The translations under genes were made by a program, and so were the position numbers. From NCBI GenBank assembly GCA_030686995.1, contig CM060693.1:117765228-117829227 (forward strand): a stretch of DNA of 64,000 bases, in the 5' to 3' direction. This DNA comes from Artemisia argyi. Its lineage: Eukaryota > Streptophyta > Magnoliopsida > Asterales > Asteraceae. This document shows positions 12,000 through 24,311 of this stretch, in pieces (positions within the stretch are counted from its first letter, which is position 1; each line of letters starts with the position of its first letter). The notes under the pieces are model-generated. The model worked only from the letters and a program-made list of their open reading frames with translations. It ran no database searches and had not been told where the DNA came from.

Positions 12000-13194
12000 T
12001 CATTGGTCCATGGGGAAAGTTTGGAGATCCGGGACAACCATGGGTGGTATGTCCTCTCCAAAATAATGTTTCAATCTATGACCATTCACTTTGAAGTTGG
12101 GACCTTCGGGTTGAGATAACTCAACAGTCCCGTATGGATATACTTTAGCAATAGTGAATGGTCCAGTCCATCAGGTTTTTAATTTCCCCGAGAAGATCTT
12201 TAATCTTGAGTTTAAAAGAAGGACTCTGTCACCGACGTTGAAAACTCGGTTCTTAATTTTAGAGTCGTGAATCTTCTTTGTCTTTTCTTTGTAGATCAAA
12301 GAGTTCTCGTAGGCTTGATCACGAAGTTCGTTTAATTCATTGAGTTGAACCTTACGGTGATCACCCGCTTTATGAAGGTCGTAGTTAGCATGTTTCAAGG
12401 CCCAGTAGGCTTTGTGCTCGAGCTCGATCGGTAAATGACACGCCTTCCCGTATACAAGCTTGTATGGAGTACACCCAATGGGTGTTTTGTAAGCTGTACG
12501 GAAGGCCCAGAGTGCATCATCTAGTTTATCCGACCAGGAAGCACGATTTTCACCTACTGTCCTTTCAAGAATCCTTTTAATACCACGGTTGGAAACCTCC
12601 ACCTGCCCACTTGTTTGTGGGTGATACGCGGTAGAAAGACGATGAGTAACACCGTACTTAAGCATGACTTTTGCAAATTGATCATTGCAAAAGTGAGTAC
12701 CGCGATCACTAATGATGGCACGTGGAGTTCCAAAACGAGCAAAGAGGGATTTCAAGAATTTCACAACAACTCGGGCATCGTTAGTGGGTAAGGCCTTAGC
12801 CTCAACCCATTTTGACAAGTAGTCAACAACCACGAGTATGTATTTGTTTCCACGAGAAGATGGGAATGGCCCCATAAAGTCAATGCCCCAGACGTCAAAG
12901 ATTTCACAAACTTGAATGGCATTTTGTGGCATTTCGTTCTTTTGTGAAATATTCCCGTGACGCTGACAAGCATCACAGGCTTTGACTAACTCGTGGGCAT
13001 CCTTATAGATTGTGGGCCAACAGAAACCGGAATCAAACACCTTTTTGGCGGTGTAGTTAGGACTATGGTGGCCCCCAATGGGTCCAGCATGGCAAGCCTT
13101 GAGAATATCAGTGGCTTCCTGTCCGTATACACATCGCCTGATGACTTGATCGGCACAAATTTTGAAGAGGAAGGGGTCGTCCCAGAAGTAATGT
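12000..13194 (-). pseudogene. pol (integrase): Element D integrase
   Basis: This is the integrase end of an Athila-like pol on the minus strand. The HHCC zinc finger is visible across GGHH and CDACQRHG (13,090-12,950). The catalytic DDE core follows: [16 protein letters not shown] and GQVEVSNR. Integrase joins the element DNA to a target. An in-frame TGA at 12,171-12,173 interrupts the C-terminal domain after SGKLKT. The same frame then runs on through WTGPFTIAKV to a natural-looking stop at 12,000-12,002. A frameshift near a T7 run at about 13,208 separates it from the upstream RNase H frame. The gene is inactive despite the youth of the element. Confidence 0.93.
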
Positions 13195-14833
13195 TTAACG
13201 TCTTTGAAGAATTTTTTTCTTCTGTTGGGACGTCAACCCCTTCACTATGAAGTTACCCGCATGGTAATTTGCAAAGTCGGCAAACCATGGGGTAGTAGAG
13301 TCACCACGAAAAGCAACCGCATTGAGTGTCTCGAGAGGAAATGTTTCATTTATTTCCTTTTTCTCGGATACATCCTGATGAGGGTTTTCTAATCGTGAGA
13401 GATGATCAGCAGCAAGGTTCTCGGCTCCTTTTTTTATCACAGATAATGATATCAAATTCCTGAAGGAGGAGAACCCAACGGAGAACCCTCGGCTTTGCAT
13501 CTTGTTTTGCAAATAGTTATTTCAAAGCCGAGTGATCCGTGTACACTACGCACTTAGTCAAGATTAAATATGACCGGAATTTCTCAAAGGCATACACCAC
13601 AGCTAGGAGTTCTTTTTCAGTGGTGGTGTAATGACCTTGAGCCTCAATCATAGTTTTGCTTGCGTAGTGTATAGGCTGAAAGTATTTTGCTTTTCGTTGC
13701 CCCAAGACCGTACCTATGGAAAAATCACTAGCATCGCACATAAGCTCAAAAGGTTGGTCCCAATCGGGGGCAACAAGAATCGGTGCCTCGGTAAGCTTTT
13801 TCTTTAATGTTTCAAAAGCTTCGATGCACTCAGGAGAGAAGATGAAAGGAGCATCCTTCTCGAGGAGATGGATCATAGGCCGGGCAATCTTAGAAAAATC
13901 TTGGATAAACCAACGGTAGAAGCCGGCATGAGCCAAAAAGCTCCTAACACCTTTTACGGTGGTGGGATGAGGTAATTTGGCAATGACATCGATTTTAGCT
14001 CTGTCAACCCCAATCCCGTCTTTTGAAATTTTATGGCCGAGGACAATGCCCTCCTTGACCATAAAGTGGCTCTTCTCCCAGTTGAGACTTAGATTCGTTT
14101 CTTTGCAACGTTTAAGCATCTGTTCCAAGTGGGAGAGGCAAGTCTAAAATGAATCCCCGATGACTGAAAAGTCATCCATGAATACCTCCATAGTTTTCCC
14201 GATCATGTCGGAAAAAATAGACATCATGCACCTCTGGAACGTGCCTGGTGCATTACATAAGCCGAAAGGCATACGTCTGTAAGCAAAAGTTCCGTAGGGG
14301 CATGTGAAGGTAGTCTTCTCTTGATCCTGGGGATCAATGGGGATTTGGAAGTAACCCGAGAAGCCATCGAGGAAGCAATAGTATTCATTCCCCGCAAGTC
14401 TTTCGAGCATTTGGTCCATAAAAGGGAGAGGAAAATGGTCTTTACGGGTGGCTTCATTTAACTTTCGATAGTCAATACATACACGCCAACCCGTGACCAA
14501 ACGAGTCGGAATCAACTCGTTATCCTCGTTGGTGACAACGGTAATGCCACCCTTTTTGGGAACACAATGAATTGGGCTAACCCAAGGACTGTCAGATATA
14601 GGATAAATCAATCCCGCATCAAGAAGTTTAAGAACTTCTTGTTTGATAACGTCGTGGATTTTGGGATTTACCCTTCTCTGATGTTGTACTGCTGGCTTAA
14701 AGTCATCCTCCATTAAGATTTTATGAGTACAAAAGTTCGGGCTTATGCCCTTAATGTCAGAGAGTTTCCAAGCAATTGCTTGCTTGTTTGACTTAAGAAC
14801 CTTTAGGAGTGCAGTCTTTTCCTCATCTTTCAA
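13195..14833 (-). pseudogene. pol (RT-RH): Element D reverse transcriptase and RNase H
   Basis: This is the RT and RNase H portion on the minus strand. RT motifs include WVSPIHCVPKKGG, WRVCIDYRKLN, CFLDGFSGYFQIP and MPFGLCNAPGTFQRCM. The catalytic box is FMDD at 14,182-14,171. RNase H is shown by CDASDFSIGTVLGQ, YTTTEKELLAVVYAFEKFR and YTDHSALK. These enzymes copy the element RNA into DNA. A TAG near 14,141 splits RT, a TAA near 13,514 splits RNase H, and a shift in another T7 run near 13,430 puts the [11 protein letters not shown] segment in a third frame. The upstream stop at 14,834-14,836 separates it from gag-protease in the same frame. Confidence 0.93.
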
Positions 14834-14836
14834 GTC

Positions 14837-17425
14837 TTAAGCAATAATGACGGGTAATTTATTATCACCCTCCAGAAATGCATATTCTAGATGAGGAGGC
14901 AAGTCCTTGAGCTCAACCTCGGGAAAGTTTTCAGATATTTCAACATTTTTGACTTCCGCTTTATGAAGTATTTGTGGAGACGGAGAGGGTGAAGGATCAT
15001 CATTTAAAAATCTTTCAAGGAGAAGAATATCCCCCTCCGGGTCATGATAGTTTTCATCAACCCCACTTGGGATTGAGCTATCTTGAGCAAGAAAAGCCTC
15101 GACCTCTTCCAGAAGGAAGTCACTTCCCTCAAACGGAGTGAGGGAAGGGGAAGGGTCGGAAATGATAGGGTCAGTAGAAAGACCGCCACTGGATGAGAAA
15201 CCAAGGACCTCTTGAGAATACTCCTCAGACGCAACATCGATGATATCAATTCGGTTAACCGTTTCAGCGTCATAGTTGGAGGAGTATCTTAAAGTTTGAT
15301 CAAGATTGAATGTGATGGCTTCGCCACCAACACGTAGAGTGATTTCTTCTTCGAATACATCGATTAAAGCATGACCCGTTCTTAAGAATCCCCTCCCGAG
15401 AATGAGAGGAACTCTTGGGTCAGCATCGAAATCAACAATCACGAAATCTGCCGGAAAATGGAACTTTCCTACTTTCACGAAGATATCTTCGGCAATGCCG
15501 AGAGGACGGGATATAGTACGGTCTGCAAGCTCGAGTGTCATGCAGCTTGGAGTGAGAGTAGATAGAGAAAGTCTTTTCCAGACTAAGTAAGGCATCAGGT
15601 TAATGCTTGCGCCAAGATCGGCCAAGGCAAAGCATTCAACCATCCCCGGGAAAATACATGGAATGAGAAATTTCCCGGGATCTCCAAGCTTTTCGGGAAG
15701 CTTTTTCAAGAGCACTGCTGAGCAATGCTCATTAAGAGAAGTTTTTGCCATCTCACAGAGTTTTTCTTTGTTGCTTATCAGATTTTTGATTGTCGAAGCA
15801 AACTTAGGCATGAGAAGAAGAGCGTCCGCGAAGCTAATATCGAAATGCAACTCTTGGGAAATTTGATAAAATTTTTCCATCTGATGATTAGCTCTTTCGC
15901 GGTTCTTTTGATCATTCATACGTGAAGGATATGGAATTGAAAGCTTAGGATCATTCTTTGGGATTTCATCAGAACTCACAGGAGGATCAAATACAACTTT
16001 CGGCTTACGAGCAGGGACCGGGACAACTTGAGGGTGGACGTTGTTGGTACCTCCGTTATTAGTAGGAAGTACCATGTCCGTAGTAACCTCAGGCTCACGT
16101 TCCGCTACCTTAGGAGGAGAAGAAGAGGTAGAGGGAATCGAGGGTCCATTGTATGATACCCCACTTCGGGTAGTGATCGCTTTGACATCGCCCCTCGGGT
16201 TAGCGATCGTGTTGCTCGGTAGTGTACCCGGGCCCGAGGGTCGATCATTTAAAGACTTCTGAAGATCATAGATCGTCTTGATCAATAACCGATTCGTTTC
16301 CTCTTGTGCTTTCATGAATTGTTTAATCTCAGCATCGGAGGAAGACGAGGGTGGAACAACGTTTTGATTTTGAACAGGGGGATTTTGAACACGGTTGTTT
16401 TGAAAATTCCCTTGATTTTGGTTGTTGTTACCTTGAAAATTGTTTCTCTGATTGAAATTACCCTGATTGTAATTCCCTTGATTCTGGTTTCTTTGAAAAT
16501 TTCCTTGAAAACCTTGATTTTGATTGCCATTTTGAAAATTGTTTTGATTAAACTGGCCTTGATTTTGGTTCGGGTTTTGGAAATTTGAGCTTTGACCTTG
16601 GTTAAAATTCTGATTCGAGTTACGGTTTTGATTTTGGTTAAAACCAGGAGGTCCGAGAAAATAGTTGGAACGATAGCTTAAGAGATTACGGTCCCCATGC
16701 GGTTGGTAAGAATTACCCCCCGTGTTGTAGGAACCGTGAGCAGCATAAACGTTCTCTTGAGGAAAGTCAGCAGTAGCTGGACACTCGGAATACAGATGTG
16801 GGCCCCCACAAGTTTCACAACTTCGGGTCACGGCTTTCACTTGTTGATTTTGAACCTGATGTTGCATCGTTTGGTTCATTCTCAACACAGCCGTAGAAAT
16901 ATCATCCATCTTTTTGGTAAGAGCAATTATTTCAGGAGATGATGATGAAGGAGTAACTGAATGACATGACTCATCCCTCTCCGCAGAGGAATCCCAAAAG
17001 TTATGGTGGGCAGTCATGTTCTCAATCAAATCATAGCACTCTTCGGGACGCCTTTTCATAAAGGTCCCACCAGCAGCAGCATTGAGAATGTCTCGGTGCC
17101 TCAATGTCAGACCATTATAGAAGGTATCTATGATGGTAACTTGCAACATATTGTGGTTAGAGCACCGATCAATAGCTAGCTTATAACGTTCCCAAGCCTC
17201 AAAAAGAGACTCATCGGGACGTTGCCGGAAGTTGCTGATATCATTTCGTAACATGGTAACCATGGATGGTGGAAAATATTTTGCTAGAAACTTGGTTACC
17301 ATTTCATCAAAGGTACGAATAGAATTTCTTGGAAGTCTGTCAAACCATGCAGTGGCATGATGAGCGAGAGAATAGGGGAACAGGTACAGCCGAAGGGCAT
17401 CATCGGTGACACCATGCTGTTTCAT
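14837..17425 (-). pseudogene. gag-pro: Element D Gag and protease
   Basis: This 862-codon open frame holds most of Gag and the whole protease. The capsid part has WFDRLPRNSIRTFDEM and AAAGGTFMKRRPEECYDLIE, a hallmark of Athila Gag. One zinc knuckle follows, CETC-x3-H-x4-C near 16,790. Next comes a striking Asn/Gln/Gly/Phe-rich tract (about 16,690-16,350). AITTRSGVSYNGP precedes the aspartic protease, whose active site is ADLGASINLMP (near 15,605), with the DLG variant common in this lineage instead of DSG or DTG. The tail EEYSQEVLGFSSSGG leads towards RT. The true start lies upstream in another frame (17,772); a one-base shift near 17,430 separates the two. Confidence 0.92.
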
Positions 17426-17772
17426 GCTTTGGGTGACGTAAGATATTTGTCAAGATGCTTGTTGGCATCGTCACCCGGTAATCCGTGAAATTGACACGAA
17501 TTTTGGACTTGTTGGATCATGTGGTGCTTTAGGCCAAAGTCCGCAGCCCCAATAGTGAGTGGTGCAATAGGCCCACCCCGCCCTTGCATGGTAGGCTGGC
17601 ACAGCTCCTCCATCGTTCGGAGATCGGGAGCTGGCACACCCACGAGAGGGTCAGGGGGTGGTAAAGGTGGTGGTGGCCCAGCGGCCATTTCGGTTTTTGG
17701 TTCTTCTGTATCAGAACGTAGCTCGGGTACGTTTTTCTGATTTTTACGTTTTGTTTGTGACCGAGTGCGCAT
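17422..17772 (-). pseudogene. gag (fragment): Element D Gag N-terminus
   Basis: This minus-strand ORF starts MRTRSQTKRKNQK at 17,772 and runs to 17,422 (116 codons). A basic start and a Pro-rich segment (PPPPLPPPDP) lead into FHGLPGDDANKHLDKYL, which joins the capsid domain of the next frame. The final residues are an artefact of a one-base shift near 17,430. The start lies about 580 bases inside the primer site, so the RNA has a long leader. Confidence 0.88.
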
Positions 17773-18354
17773 GCACTAAAAACAATTTTTCAACACAAGT
17801 TCGAGGCAAAACCACAGTGAACTTAAACCAGAAATCACAAGTGAATGGCTTCTTTGAAATAGGTACACCACTCACAGGGATATAAAGGCAAGTTTTAATC
17901 TTAAGTTTGGGAACTTATTATGGGTTTATTTATTAATTTGAAAAACTGCTTTAGGCTTATGGGTGTGTGTGCAGAAATTTGGGAATATTTTTGGAACTGA
18001 TTCGTTAACCGAATTCGTCCCTTTAAGATTACTCGCAGGCTGGCGGGAGGAAAGAATGGATTCCTCTTCAGTTCGCAATTTAATATCATAACTTACCTTA
18101 AACCAACTGTTTCAGGTTGTAATCCTAAAGAACACGAAGTAATTTAACTTTACAGTTTGTTTTTGATTGTTTTTAATTTTTTTGGTGTTGTTCAACACTT
18201 CAGGAAAAAGTGTCAATGAACGTTTTTTTTTTTTTTTTTTTTTTGATATGATTATATTTTTACAAAAACTTTTTACAAATTTGTGTGAAATTTGTACAGG
18301 GAGGGTTTTGAAAACCACTTAACTTAAAACGATTTTATAAAACACGCAACAACC
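17773..18354 (-). other. Element D leader between primer site and gag
   Basis: This is a non-coding leader of about 580 bases. It has a T-run of more than 20 bases ending near 18,244, an A-rich tract in the RNA sense. Small ORFs here overlap that tract and are not supported. Confidence 0.7.
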
Positions 18355-18372
18355 TCCCCGGCAACGGCGCCA
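18355..18372 (-). other. Primer-binding site of element D (tRNA-Asp type)
   Basis: On the minus strand this reads TGGCGCCGTTGCCGGGGA, five bases from the LTR edge. It is the usual Athila/Tat primer site, complementary to an aspartate tRNA 3' end. It fixes the element as minus-strand. Confidence 0.92.
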
Positions 18373-18377
18373 AATTT

Positions 18378-21300
18378 TGATTGGGTCTAAACTAGTCAAC
18401 TTTTATTAGTCAACCACTTGTGAATGGTCAACCGTAAAAGTCAAACTAATCAAGCCAATTCTCCGGTGATAGTATAGTGTGTCCCCGGGTCGTTATGTCC
18501 CAGCGAGATTGAAATTGTGTCGTTTGAAATCGTTTATGAGTGAGTGGGACTGAGTACAGTAGCCCAGATAAAGATTTGGATTTTTTTACACTACTGGAAG
18601 GATTAGGAATAACAGTATTAACAATTACGGGAAACAGAAATGTATAAACGTAAATCAAATAAAAATCAGACACGACTGCGTGCTGAGAAAAATGTGAGTT
18701 TTAAGGAAAATAAACTACAGGGGGTGAAAATGAAACTTTTACAAACTTAAAATTAAAAAAAAATGAAATTAAAAATAAAATTAATTTTTGGATTATTTTA
18801 TTATTTATTATTAATTAAAAACTAATTTAACTATTTAATAATTAATAAAAACTATTTTAAATCTACTTTTTAATTACTAATAATACCTAAATGACTTAGA
18901 AAATTATGAGAATATTTATAAAACTAATTAAGCATCACAGAAATCCTAAAAATTTATAAAAAGTTTATAAAAATTATTTTTAAACTAATTTACTAATTAT
19001 TATTCTAAATATTAATTAATAACTAATTAAACTAATTAAATTATAAATACTAAAATATGAACAGTAAAAATTCTAGAAAAATTCCTAAAATTATATTATA
19101 TTATATAAAAGCTAGGACAAATATAAAACTAGGGTTTACTTTATAAAAATTAATAATGCTATTTAATACTTAATATTAATTAATTATTACTAAATCTAAT
19201 ATTAAATCTAATTAATACCAAAAGACAATATAAAATTCTGGAAAAATTTCTAAAAATACTTTAATATAAAATAAAATTAAGAAAAATATAAAAATGCAAA
19301 GTGCTTAATAAAAATCTAAAAAGGAAAATTAAAAAGTTAAATTACATTAAATAGAAACTATCACTTATTTTAAATTGGTTTTTTCTTGGATTTTCTTTTA
19401 CAAACCTACTTAACTACTGAAAATGAGAAACTTTTGTAAACACACTTTTAAAATCAGCTTATAAATAAGCAGTAGCACCCCCTAAACTTATACAGTTGAC
19501 TTTGGTTGACTGTGTGGTCAAATAAGGTCAGTTGACTGATGGTGGGGTCCATAATGATTGAAATGGGTGCAAACAAGCTCAACAACCTCAAATAAGCCAG
19601 AAACAACAAGACTTAAGCACAAATAAGCTGAATTAGTTCAAATAAGCACTTTAGCAAATCTGAGTTTAACTTAGTTATGGGACAGACTTTAAAGCTAATT
19701 CCAGGTGGGGTCCACCAAGTTTAAGGTCAAACAGATGGTCAATCCACACTCCCTGGTAGGAGGGGGTTGGAAAAAGTCAATTGGAACCACTGGGGCCCAC
19801 TGGGGTGGTCTAGAGCCACCACTAAAGGTGGTGGTGTGGGTGAGGTCTGTTGTGCACAGGGCAGAATCTTGCCCTGCAACTCACTTTGGGGGTCTGTGGA
19901 AGCTTATAGAAAAATTTAAAAAATAGAAGCTAGGTGGGATCTTAAAGATGAGCTGGTAGTCTATTTCTACAACAAATTTCAGCTTCTCAATCCAAACATA
20001 CAAATCAAAATTAATCTTGGAACTTTTGGATTTTCTGAGCTCAAGTAAAATTTGACTTTTGAATAAAAGTGGTTCTTTGACTTTTGTGAGTTTGATTCTT
20101 GATTTAGTGGCTGAAAATGGATGTTTGAGCTAGATTAAGGCCAAGATTACCTAAACCACTCACAAATGATTGGAAATGGGGCATATGCCACTTCTGTAAC
20201 CAATCAGAGGGTATAATCTTGGCTTTTACTATGCTTTTTGACTTTTTAATGACTAGGCCTTATGTTTTAGTTATGTTCTGAGGTCATGTGACACTAAGAA
20301 TCATATGTAAGCAAGAAATAATGACAAGGACTCAGCTAAGCACACAGAATCATATAAATCCAAACACTACTTAACTTAACTGATTTTGAAATAAACTTAA
20401 CAAACTAAGATAAAAGCTATACCTATTAATTAAGAACTAATAATTATGCTAAAAGAAAGTAAAATGGACAGCTTTAAACTACTATTAAGTACTACAATTG
20501 CAATTTAAAAATGAAAAATGAAATGCTTACAACTTTTGCACTCCTGCCAAATTCATGAACCAAGGACCACAATTCAAATCCTAACATCCCCCATGGGATT
20601 CTAACCCAGGGCCATCTAAGATACACCCTGCTCCAGCTGTGATATCCATGATCATGGATCTTTAACTTTTATTGACTTTTTGGTATTTTTGAATTTTTGA
20701 TTACTAAACTGCTTTTAATGATTACTAATAGCTTCAATAAGCTATATGGGAGCTTATATGAGCCTAGAAGTCCATAACATTACACAGCAACAACTAATGA
20801 ACCTAATCAAAATCTAGAAATTGAAACAGAATTGCATAAGTTGAAAGAGTAATGGAAACTGGAAATTGATTGATTAAAATGAGTTACAATACACTTAGAA
20901 AGGTAAATGAACTGCTTAAAAGCTTAACATTACACTATGAATTCAAATTGCATAAAAACGACATAAATTAACTAAAAATTAACTAACTACTTGCTCTTCA
21001 TGCTTCTCTTCTATTTATAGCAGAGGATTAGGGTTCCCAGCATCCTTGCCATCATTTCCCACCTCTTTCTTCAAGTTTTGGTCCACTCTCCATGTACCAC
21101 GTGTGTTGGCGGGAAAATTGCAAACAGAGCAAATTGCTCTGTTGCGTGTAGGGGAGGGGTGGTAGAAGCATTTATTGTGGGGGGTTCTCCTTGGATTGTG
21201 ATTGGAGGGATTGAGAGGTTGGATGTGATGGAGGAGGCAGGTGGAGGATGGAAGTAGCAAGTGGTGGTGTTGAGGAGGGAAAGGGGACGGGTCAAATGAT

Positions 21301-21843
21301 GTTTGACCATAGGGGATTATTTGGAATGGTTTTTAGTTGTATTTGGGCTTAAGGTTGGGCCTGGTTATTGAAAGAGTGGGCTGGTTGGTTTGTTTATGAA
21401 GTGGATTGGATTGGAGTGTTGTTTGGACTTTGTTATTTATTCATGATCCGGTTTTGGCTTTTGTTATCACAAGGACCTTTTTGTAATTTCTGATTTTATG
21501 AAGGTTTAAACTTGGCAACTTTTCAAAATGTTCATAAGGGTTAAAAGTGCCAATGGTGAATAGTGTAAGGACCCTTGTGATAAATTTCCATTTTTTTACA
21601 TCCAGGGACCTTTTCTGCAAAACTTTCAAACTCCAGGGACCAATCATGAAACTTTTCCAAAATTCCCATCCAAGGACCATTCTTGCCAAATATGAGTAAC
21701 ACAAGGATCAAAATTGATTTTCTCAAAGTTTTTCATATCCCAGGGACCATTTTTGACAATTTTCAAAGTTCAGGGACTAAACTTGACATTTTGTGAAACT
21801 TTTCACCAAAGGACTAATTATGTAACTTTTTGATTTATAAGGA
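18378..21843 (-). repeat. 5' LTR of element D (outer end missing)
   Basis: This is nearly identical to 7367-10,833. Similarity ends at about 21,843, where gag-like sequence of element C resumes, so roughly 250 bp of the outer U3 end is lost. The TATA box on the minus strand lies at 21,020-21,012, and most of the repeated U3 motif array is kept. Confidence 0.93.
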
Positions 21844-22571
21844 ATAAAAGCCAAGAATGTCAATCTGACAACCTCTCAGTTAACTAAACACAATAATCTC
21901 ATTGCTCAAAGTCGGACTAAAAGTCCCAGAATTTCTGGTGTTAAAACTGAGTCAAGTTATGTGATAAGGAGTCAAATGAACCCTAATCTTTCAAAACCAT
22001 CTATTTTGGGAAAACCAGTTCTTAAAACCATTGGTAATCATTCTACCATTAGACAACCCAATTCTTTTATTTCTGAAAGACCAAAATTTTCAAAAGCTCG
22101 GTTTGTCCCCCAATTAGATGAGAAATGTGCTTTGATTATAACTGCGGGTTCAAAACTTAAATCTCCTAATCAATTGGTCAACACTCAGGTTAAGTCTCTG
22201 AATCACAAATCAAACGGGAAAAGTGTCACTTCATATGCCAGAAACTGCCTACTAGGATCAAAAATGCTCACAAACCTGAAATGCCTTTAAGACATAGACA
22301 AAGGAATACAGACAACATAACCATTCACCATAAGAGTGTCATAGTGCATGAAATATCATACAGGCTTAGATCCTCATTTATATGGGTACTAACTAGAAGG
22401 ATATTCATGATGAATGGTAACAAATGGTCACATGTGTGTAAGCCTTCATCCGTGAAAATGAAAGACATAGAATTTTCAAATGGCCTGAATGACGACTTTA
22501 AGAATGTCCATGTGTGGCGACCAAAGGCACTGATATCTCCCTCAGATGGAGACATGTTCACTCTAAAGTGA
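21844..22571 (+). pseudogene. gag-like: Element C gag-like ORF, 3' part
   Basis: This continues the ORF interrupted by element D. From 21,844 a frame is open to 22,290 and contains SKPSILGKPVLKTIGNHS, which matches TKFAKPSILGKPV in element H (47,790-47,820). A shift near 22,290 leads to the frame ending at 22,571, with SSFIWVLTRRIF, FKNVHVWRPK and a final SPSDGDMFTLK. In related Asteraceae copia elements this region precedes protease, as I recall them. Here it ends with a stop, and no DSG or integrase motif follows. Confidence 0.7.
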
Positions 22572-24311
22572 TGTATGATCTTCTGGACTCCTGTTTACTT
22601 TCACTCAGGACTCTTTCTTCACTTGTCACTAATTGAATGAAACCCGTTGTTTATTCTGTCCACATTTCTTGTATATAATTTGCTCGTTTTGCATACATTT
22701 CTCTTTGTCTGTTCTATTTGGTGTTTTTCGTGTGTCTTAATTGTCTGGGTATCTTTCTTGTGTGTTTTTTTTCTTGTGATATGCTGCTAATGTTGTGATG
22801 ATGCTCCTAGTTTTTATATTGTCCCATGTATTGCCTGGTCGAATGTCTTAATGCGTGCTTCCTGCTGATTACTTTATGATTCGTTTCACTTTTGTAACTC
22901 TAGGGACAGTTTCGTATAATATGCTTATGGTTCACTAGGAGGTGTGTAAGTTCAGGGACTAAATCTGTCATCTCTCTTAAATGGTTCCCTCATATAAATA
23001 TTTTTTTTCTTTTCTTTTTCTTCTTGCGGTTTCGTTTCATTTTGTACACATTCTCCTCACATAACTCTACATACTCTCTACACATTCGATGCATCACTTA
23101 GTGCCTTCACTTGTTAATCTCCTAGGTTGGTTAATTTACTTTCATGGTGACCTCTAGATTATCTTTTTGTTTTATGCCTTCTCATATGTTTCGCATTGTT
23201 AATTATTTAGGTGGTGGGCTTCGTTGATCGTGTCTCGCGTAATTGTTATCAATTATAGGTTAGCTTGTGATTATGACTGTTTGTTTGTTCACAATTACTT
23301 CTCTATTAGTTCTTGATCTCATTACGGGATAATTGAGGCATAGAAGTGTTGCGAGTAGATTTAGTGGTATTAGATGTTGTGTTTCTTTGTAGATGTTGCA
23401 CCTGTACTAGAGCTTAATCATTGTTGATCCTATCAACCCTAGTTAATCTTGTGATGGTTTAATTGAGTTTTTAGTATGATTGTGTGTTATGTGACTGCCT
23501 GCGGTATGATGTTCTTGATTGCGGTTATCTCTACTTCTTGATTGCGGTTTCCTCAATCTTTCACAACTGCGATTAGTTTGTATTGTGGTTAACTCTTCCT
23601 GTGTTTAACTTGCTCTACTATTACACCGTCTTGTGATGAACTCGCCTTGCGGTTACCTCAACTGGAGGTGACGTGTCTTTCGGTTAACTCGCTCTGCGGT
23701 TATCTCACTCTGCGATTAAATTGCCTTGCGGTTAATTCATCCTGCAGTTACTTGTGATTAACTCACCTTGCGGTTACCGTAACTTGCGGGTGACGTGTAT
23801 TGCAGTTAACTCGCTCTGCGGTTATCTCGCTCTGCAGTTATCTCGCTCTGCGGTTACTTTGACTGCGGTTTATTCTTCCTTGTGTGTTGTGGTTCTGCGA
23901 TTAGTCTTATTATGAGTTGTTAATTTTTGGTTATCTATTTGCGTTTATCTCTGATTGTGGTTTGTCATATCTTGCGGTTATCCCAGTATGGCATATTGTT
24001 TTGTGAGGGTTTATCTCTATTAGTTGCAACCTTGTTTTTCTTGTGATCCTTTGTTCATATCTTATGGAGTACATATGTGTTATGCAAAGTGGTTGCTTTA
24101 TGCCGTTGATCTTTTGTGGTGTATGAAATATATCATTGACTTACTTGTTAGATGACTCTGCCCTATCTATGTGCTCATAAGTGATAATTATCTTGTCACC
24201 ATCTACCACGGTTTTCTGGTGGATCAGATGATATCATCTTGTGAAGTGATGTCATGGATTCACTTGTAACTGACATGTACAATCCCGTGTGTTTGTTTTC
24301 TGTGGTGATTT
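22572..24311 (+). other. Internal leader of element C before the env-like ORF
   Basis: This is 1.7 kb of non-coding DNA in the position where pol would be expected. I see none of the pol motifs in any frame. It is T-rich. Between about 23,460 and 23,980 it carries roughly ten exact TGCGGTT and several near copies, spaced 12-45 bases apart, often as CTCGCTCTGCGGTTATCT. This array resembles the leader at 5405-5760. It may act as promoter or leader for the downstream ORF, which is inference. Confidence 0.65.
23460..23980 (+). repeat. Degenerate TGCGGTTA array
   Basis: About ten exact TGCGGTT and a similar number of variants (TGCGATT, TGCAGTT, TGTGGTT) lie within 520 bases, all in the same orientation. 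Element C carries a second, weaker array at 5405-5760. Confidence 0.8.

Larger units (their letters stand above)
7367..21843 (-). mobile_element. Athila-like Ty3/gypsy element D, inserted in C
   Basis: Element D is on the minus strand. The 3' LTR is 7367-11,083 (TGATTGGG...CTCATCA, 3717 bp). The 5' LTR is 18,378-21,843, and its outer 250 bp or so are missing. The primer site (18,355-18,372) matches the tRNA-Asp type used by Athila/Tat elements. Gag, protease, RT, RNase H and integrase are all recognisable but broken by stops and frameshifts. No env ORF is present. I counted roughly 20 mismatches over about 3.46 kb of shared LTR, so it is recent. The right target duplication was lost with the LTR end; the left flank is GTAAC. 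Confidence 0.93.

Noticed and set aside
16304..16588. 94-codon hydrophobic plus ORF
   Set aside because: It is the complement of the Asn/Gln-rich Gag tract of element D.
18355..18372. tRNA-like sequence TGGCGCCGTTGCC
   Set aside because: It is a primer-binding site, complementary to a tRNA end, not a tRNA gene; no cloverleaf surrounds it. The same applies to the site at 31,073.
23460..23980. Regularly spaced repeats resembling a CRISPR array
   Set aside because: The units are too short (7-15 bases) and variable, spacing is irregular, and the sequence is a plant retrotransposon.
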